From positions 132,978,375-133,042,374 of the forward strand of contig OU015496.1 of the NCBI GenBank assembly GCA_907164885.2: a stretch of DNA of 64,000 nt. The letters are read 5' to 3'. Position 1 is the first letter of the stretch. Each line of letters begins with the position of its first letter. Below the pieces are notes generated by a model, which saw nothing but the letters and a program-made list of their open reading frames with translations, ran no database searches and was not told the origin of the DNA. Shown piece by piece: positions 60,593 to 64,000 of the stretch. The translations under genes were made by a program, and so were the position numbers. This stretch comes from Dolomedes plantarius (taxonomy: Eukaryota; Arthropoda; Arachnida; Araneae; Dolomedidae).

Positions 60593-61207
60593 CTCTATGA
60601 AAAATTCACGAATGCACGAATTGCTCACTGGGTGTCCGAGAAAAGTGCAAACCGTTCGAGAAACAGCTGACGAAGTAGGCATGAGAATGAGAACTTGTAA
60701 TCAAGAATTTTATCTAATAAACTTCAGAGTTAAATTCGAGTCACGTTTGTTGAGTGACGACAAGGAGAGATCTGTGTTGATATCAGTTAGGAACTGCTTG
60801 CCAGGAAAAGGGAATGATTGCTTGCCTAAGAACATCTTAAATGAAAATGAGACTTAGAATTCTGGTTATGACTCAATTTCCCTATAAAACAAATTTAAAA
60901 ATAATATGCTTCGGACTTCGGAGGTTATTCAGGAATCTGTGATAACTGATTTTCGAGGCATCGCAGAAAGTTTTATCCAGGAAGCATTCCAAGAATTGAT
61001 TAAACGTTGGAAATGGTATAACGCACGTAGAGGTCAATATATTGAAATGGAAAATGATTAAAATCCTGTAAAATGATCATTAAAGCTTAGCTAAACTTAT
61101 GTCACTTTTTGAACTCGCCTTGGAAATAAAGAATTATTCATTGGATTTTATAAAACCGTTACCATATTATTTTGAAGATGTTAGTTTGGGTTATTAACAA
61201 ACTGATG
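60593..61207 (+). pseudogene. Internally deleted mariner, copy 2 (transposase N-terminal region)
   Basis: The open frame 60,597-60,857 reads VQTVRETADEVGMRMRTCNQ, then FESRLLSDDKERSVL, the helix-turn-helix and linker of Mos1-like mariner transposases. After NETET, the catalytic middle is missing and the sequence jumps to remnants of the C-terminal end (IAESFIQEAFQELIKRWKW in frame pieces). The same deletion is in 55,680-56,354. It ends at ttattaacaaa against a TA array. Confidence 0.82.

Positions 61208-62048
<841 letters not shown>

Positions 62049-62102
<54 letters not shown>
62049..62102. repeat. (TA)n array
   Basis: About 25 TA units between the probable solo LTR and unit A copy 2. Confidence 0.97.
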
Positions 62103-62107
<5 letters not shown>

Positions 62108-62111
62108 CCTC

Positions 62112-62868
62112 ACCAATATCTCTGTCCATATTTAGAATAACATATATCCTCCTACATAAAATTGGGGAATTTTAAATATTTTCATTGTATTTTTCTCTAA
62201 TTCTTAATAGTGATCATTATGAACAATCAATATAACGACCGAGATCATTTATATTATCAAAGAAATTTATGGTCACTTTTTTCTTTAGAGGCGTCCGTTA
62301 GCAGACTCATCTTAAAAAGTTATTGAAATCGGCCAATAAATATATAAACCAACTATCTCTCTCCTCTGTAAAGAAAATATTTAGACGATACCACCATTTC
62401 AAACGTAGAGAAAAATCCTATTCAAGTAGGCATTTTCAGCTCTAAGTATGTAAGCCGCGCATAACGGAATCACTAAAAATCTTATCAAATGGAAGGAAGC
62501 CTAAATACATGCTGAGAGCTGTTTACATGTAGAACTGAAAATGCTATTAAATGGAAATGAATTCTAACATAACACGAAGGCTCTTTAGTGCTATTAGAGT
62601 ATTTATCTAAAAGTGTGTTTAAAGTCCAACAATAAAGTGTACTTTCAATCGCATATGTTCAAAATGTTTTGCCATATTGGAATGTAAAGTGTTTTATCTT
62701 TAAAGTGTGTAATAAATCGAAATTTTCAGATCATTCATTCCTTTAGAGTTTTCTCCTTAATGTGGATTCGTGCACTTAATACCAGTTCATTAAAGTGCAT
62801 TTAAATCTCATATACTCTGGCCAATGATATTTTTTGATGCAATTTATAAGTTTTATGGTGATTATACA
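62112..62868 (+). repeat. Duplicated unit A, copy 2
   Basis: Second copy of 58,921-59,644 with scattered substitutions and short indels (for example an extra taagtatg block near 62,443). Confidence 0.93.
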
Positions 62869-63334
<466 letters not shown>

Positions 63335-63386
<52 letters not shown>

Positions 63387-63389
63387 TTC
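63335..63389. repeat. (TA)n array
   Basis: About 23 TA units before duplicated unit B. Confidence 0.97.
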
Positions 63390-63870
63390 ATATATACTGT
63401 AGGATGATACCATTTAAAAAATAAAGTTATCTAAACAGTTTGCATCCTTACTGTTTAACGAAATAGAGAAGAATTTCCACCTTCTAGTAAATATACTTTG
63501 CTATTAAACTTCGACTTTAATAATTAAGTTTTAAAATATTATTAATAAAAATAATGTAATAAATGAGCCCGTATCTGTTTTCGAACGATATATACAGTAG
63601 GATGATACCATTTAAAAAGGTCAAGTGATTTAAAATGTTTTCATTCTAACCATTAAATAATATGGCGGAGAATTTTAACATTTTTGTAAATATTTTTTTG
63701 CTATTAAGCTTCGACTTCACTAATTAATTAAAAAAATCAATAAAAATTATGTTTTAAAGGAGCCCGTATCTATTTTCACACAAATGTATGGTATTTTTTC
63801 ACTAGTCATCATGATACCGAGGCGCATTGCTGTGATTGTCTCTATGAAAAATTAATGAATGCACGAATTG
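63390..63870 (+). repeat. Duplicated unit B, copies 2 and 3 in tandem
   Basis: The block starting actgtaggatgataccattt (63,395) is repeated from cagtaggatgataccattta (63,597), about 200 bp later. Both match 60,343-60,592. The second ends with tctatgaaaaatt and gaatgcacgaattgctca, the beginning of the mariner at 60,593, then diverges. Confidence 0.92.
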
Positions 63871-64000
63871 CTCATTGTGACAATTATACCTGTGCTCTGC
63901 GACATGACAAAAACCTATTAAAATTTTCGAAACTTGTTGCCAACCAGTTTTATTTAAACTGCTTGTGCAATTGAATCAGTCTTCATTACGTATTCCGCCA
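63871..64000. other. Window end, nothing recognised
   Basis: Unique sequence after the duplicated block. Confidence 0.4.

Overview
The window looks like repeat-dense nuclear DNA from an arthropod, most likely a chelicerate such as a spider. I infer this from the content: AT-rich sequence, very long (TA)n arrays, several Tc1/mariner-type transposon families including one with a DUF4817-like N-terminus, pogo-like elements ending in a zinc finger, Ty3/gypsy and Jockey-type retroelements, Helitron-like elements and tRNA-derived SINEs. I recognise no intact host gene. The only candidate for non-transposon coding sequence is a hydrophobic reading frame at 54.1-54.6 kb, open except for one internal stop.

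Layout. 0-12.2 kb holds three copies of one IS630/mariner-like family (A), three tRNA-derived SINEs, a pogo-type MITE, a complete but dead Tc1 element with Sleeping-Beauty-like double terminal repeats, and one copy of a second family (B). 12.7-14.0 kb is a diverged tandem satellite with units of about 167 bp. 14.4-20 kb holds a SINE, a third transposon family (C), a mariner-derived palindrome and three pogo-like elements. 20-24 kb holds a dispersed repeat in inverted copies, a second satellite (about 171 bp) that reverses direction at its centre, a SINE and a pogo-like element with a C-terminal zinc finger. 24-25.6 kb is a longer copy of family B.

25.6-34.7 kb is a Ty3/gypsy element with recognisable gag, protease, RT, RNase H and integrase, all damaged. 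Its gag is split by a Tc1 element. It ends against a (TA)n array, beyond which a 5'-truncated relative lies in opposite orientation (34.7-38.0 kb) with a different LTR. 38-46.6 kb holds two GC-rich islands, a fold-back element, a nearly complete Tc1, a hAT remnant and a second pogo/zinc-finger element. 46.6-49 kb holds two Helitron-like elements. 49.0-52.3 kb is bounded by two near-identical gypsy LTRs in inverted orientation. 52.4-57.7 kb holds a pogo MITE, another DDE element, the unassigned reading frame, a Jockey RT fragment, a deleted mariner and a DD41D mariner. 58.3-64 kb is a tandem segmental duplication (A-B / A'-B'-B'') whose copies carry different insertions, plus two probable solo LTRs.

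How it fits together. Nearly every long (TA)n array borders a transposable-element terminus, and many lie exactly between two different elements. The region reads as a chain of insertions into (TA)n tracts by TA-targeting DNA transposons and, unexpectedly, by LTR elements and Helitrons too. No element looks competent, though several catalytic domains remain readable. Element boundaries are set by eye from terminal inverted repeats or homologous copies and are usually good to a few bases; boundaries of SINEs, satellites and solo LTRs are rougher.
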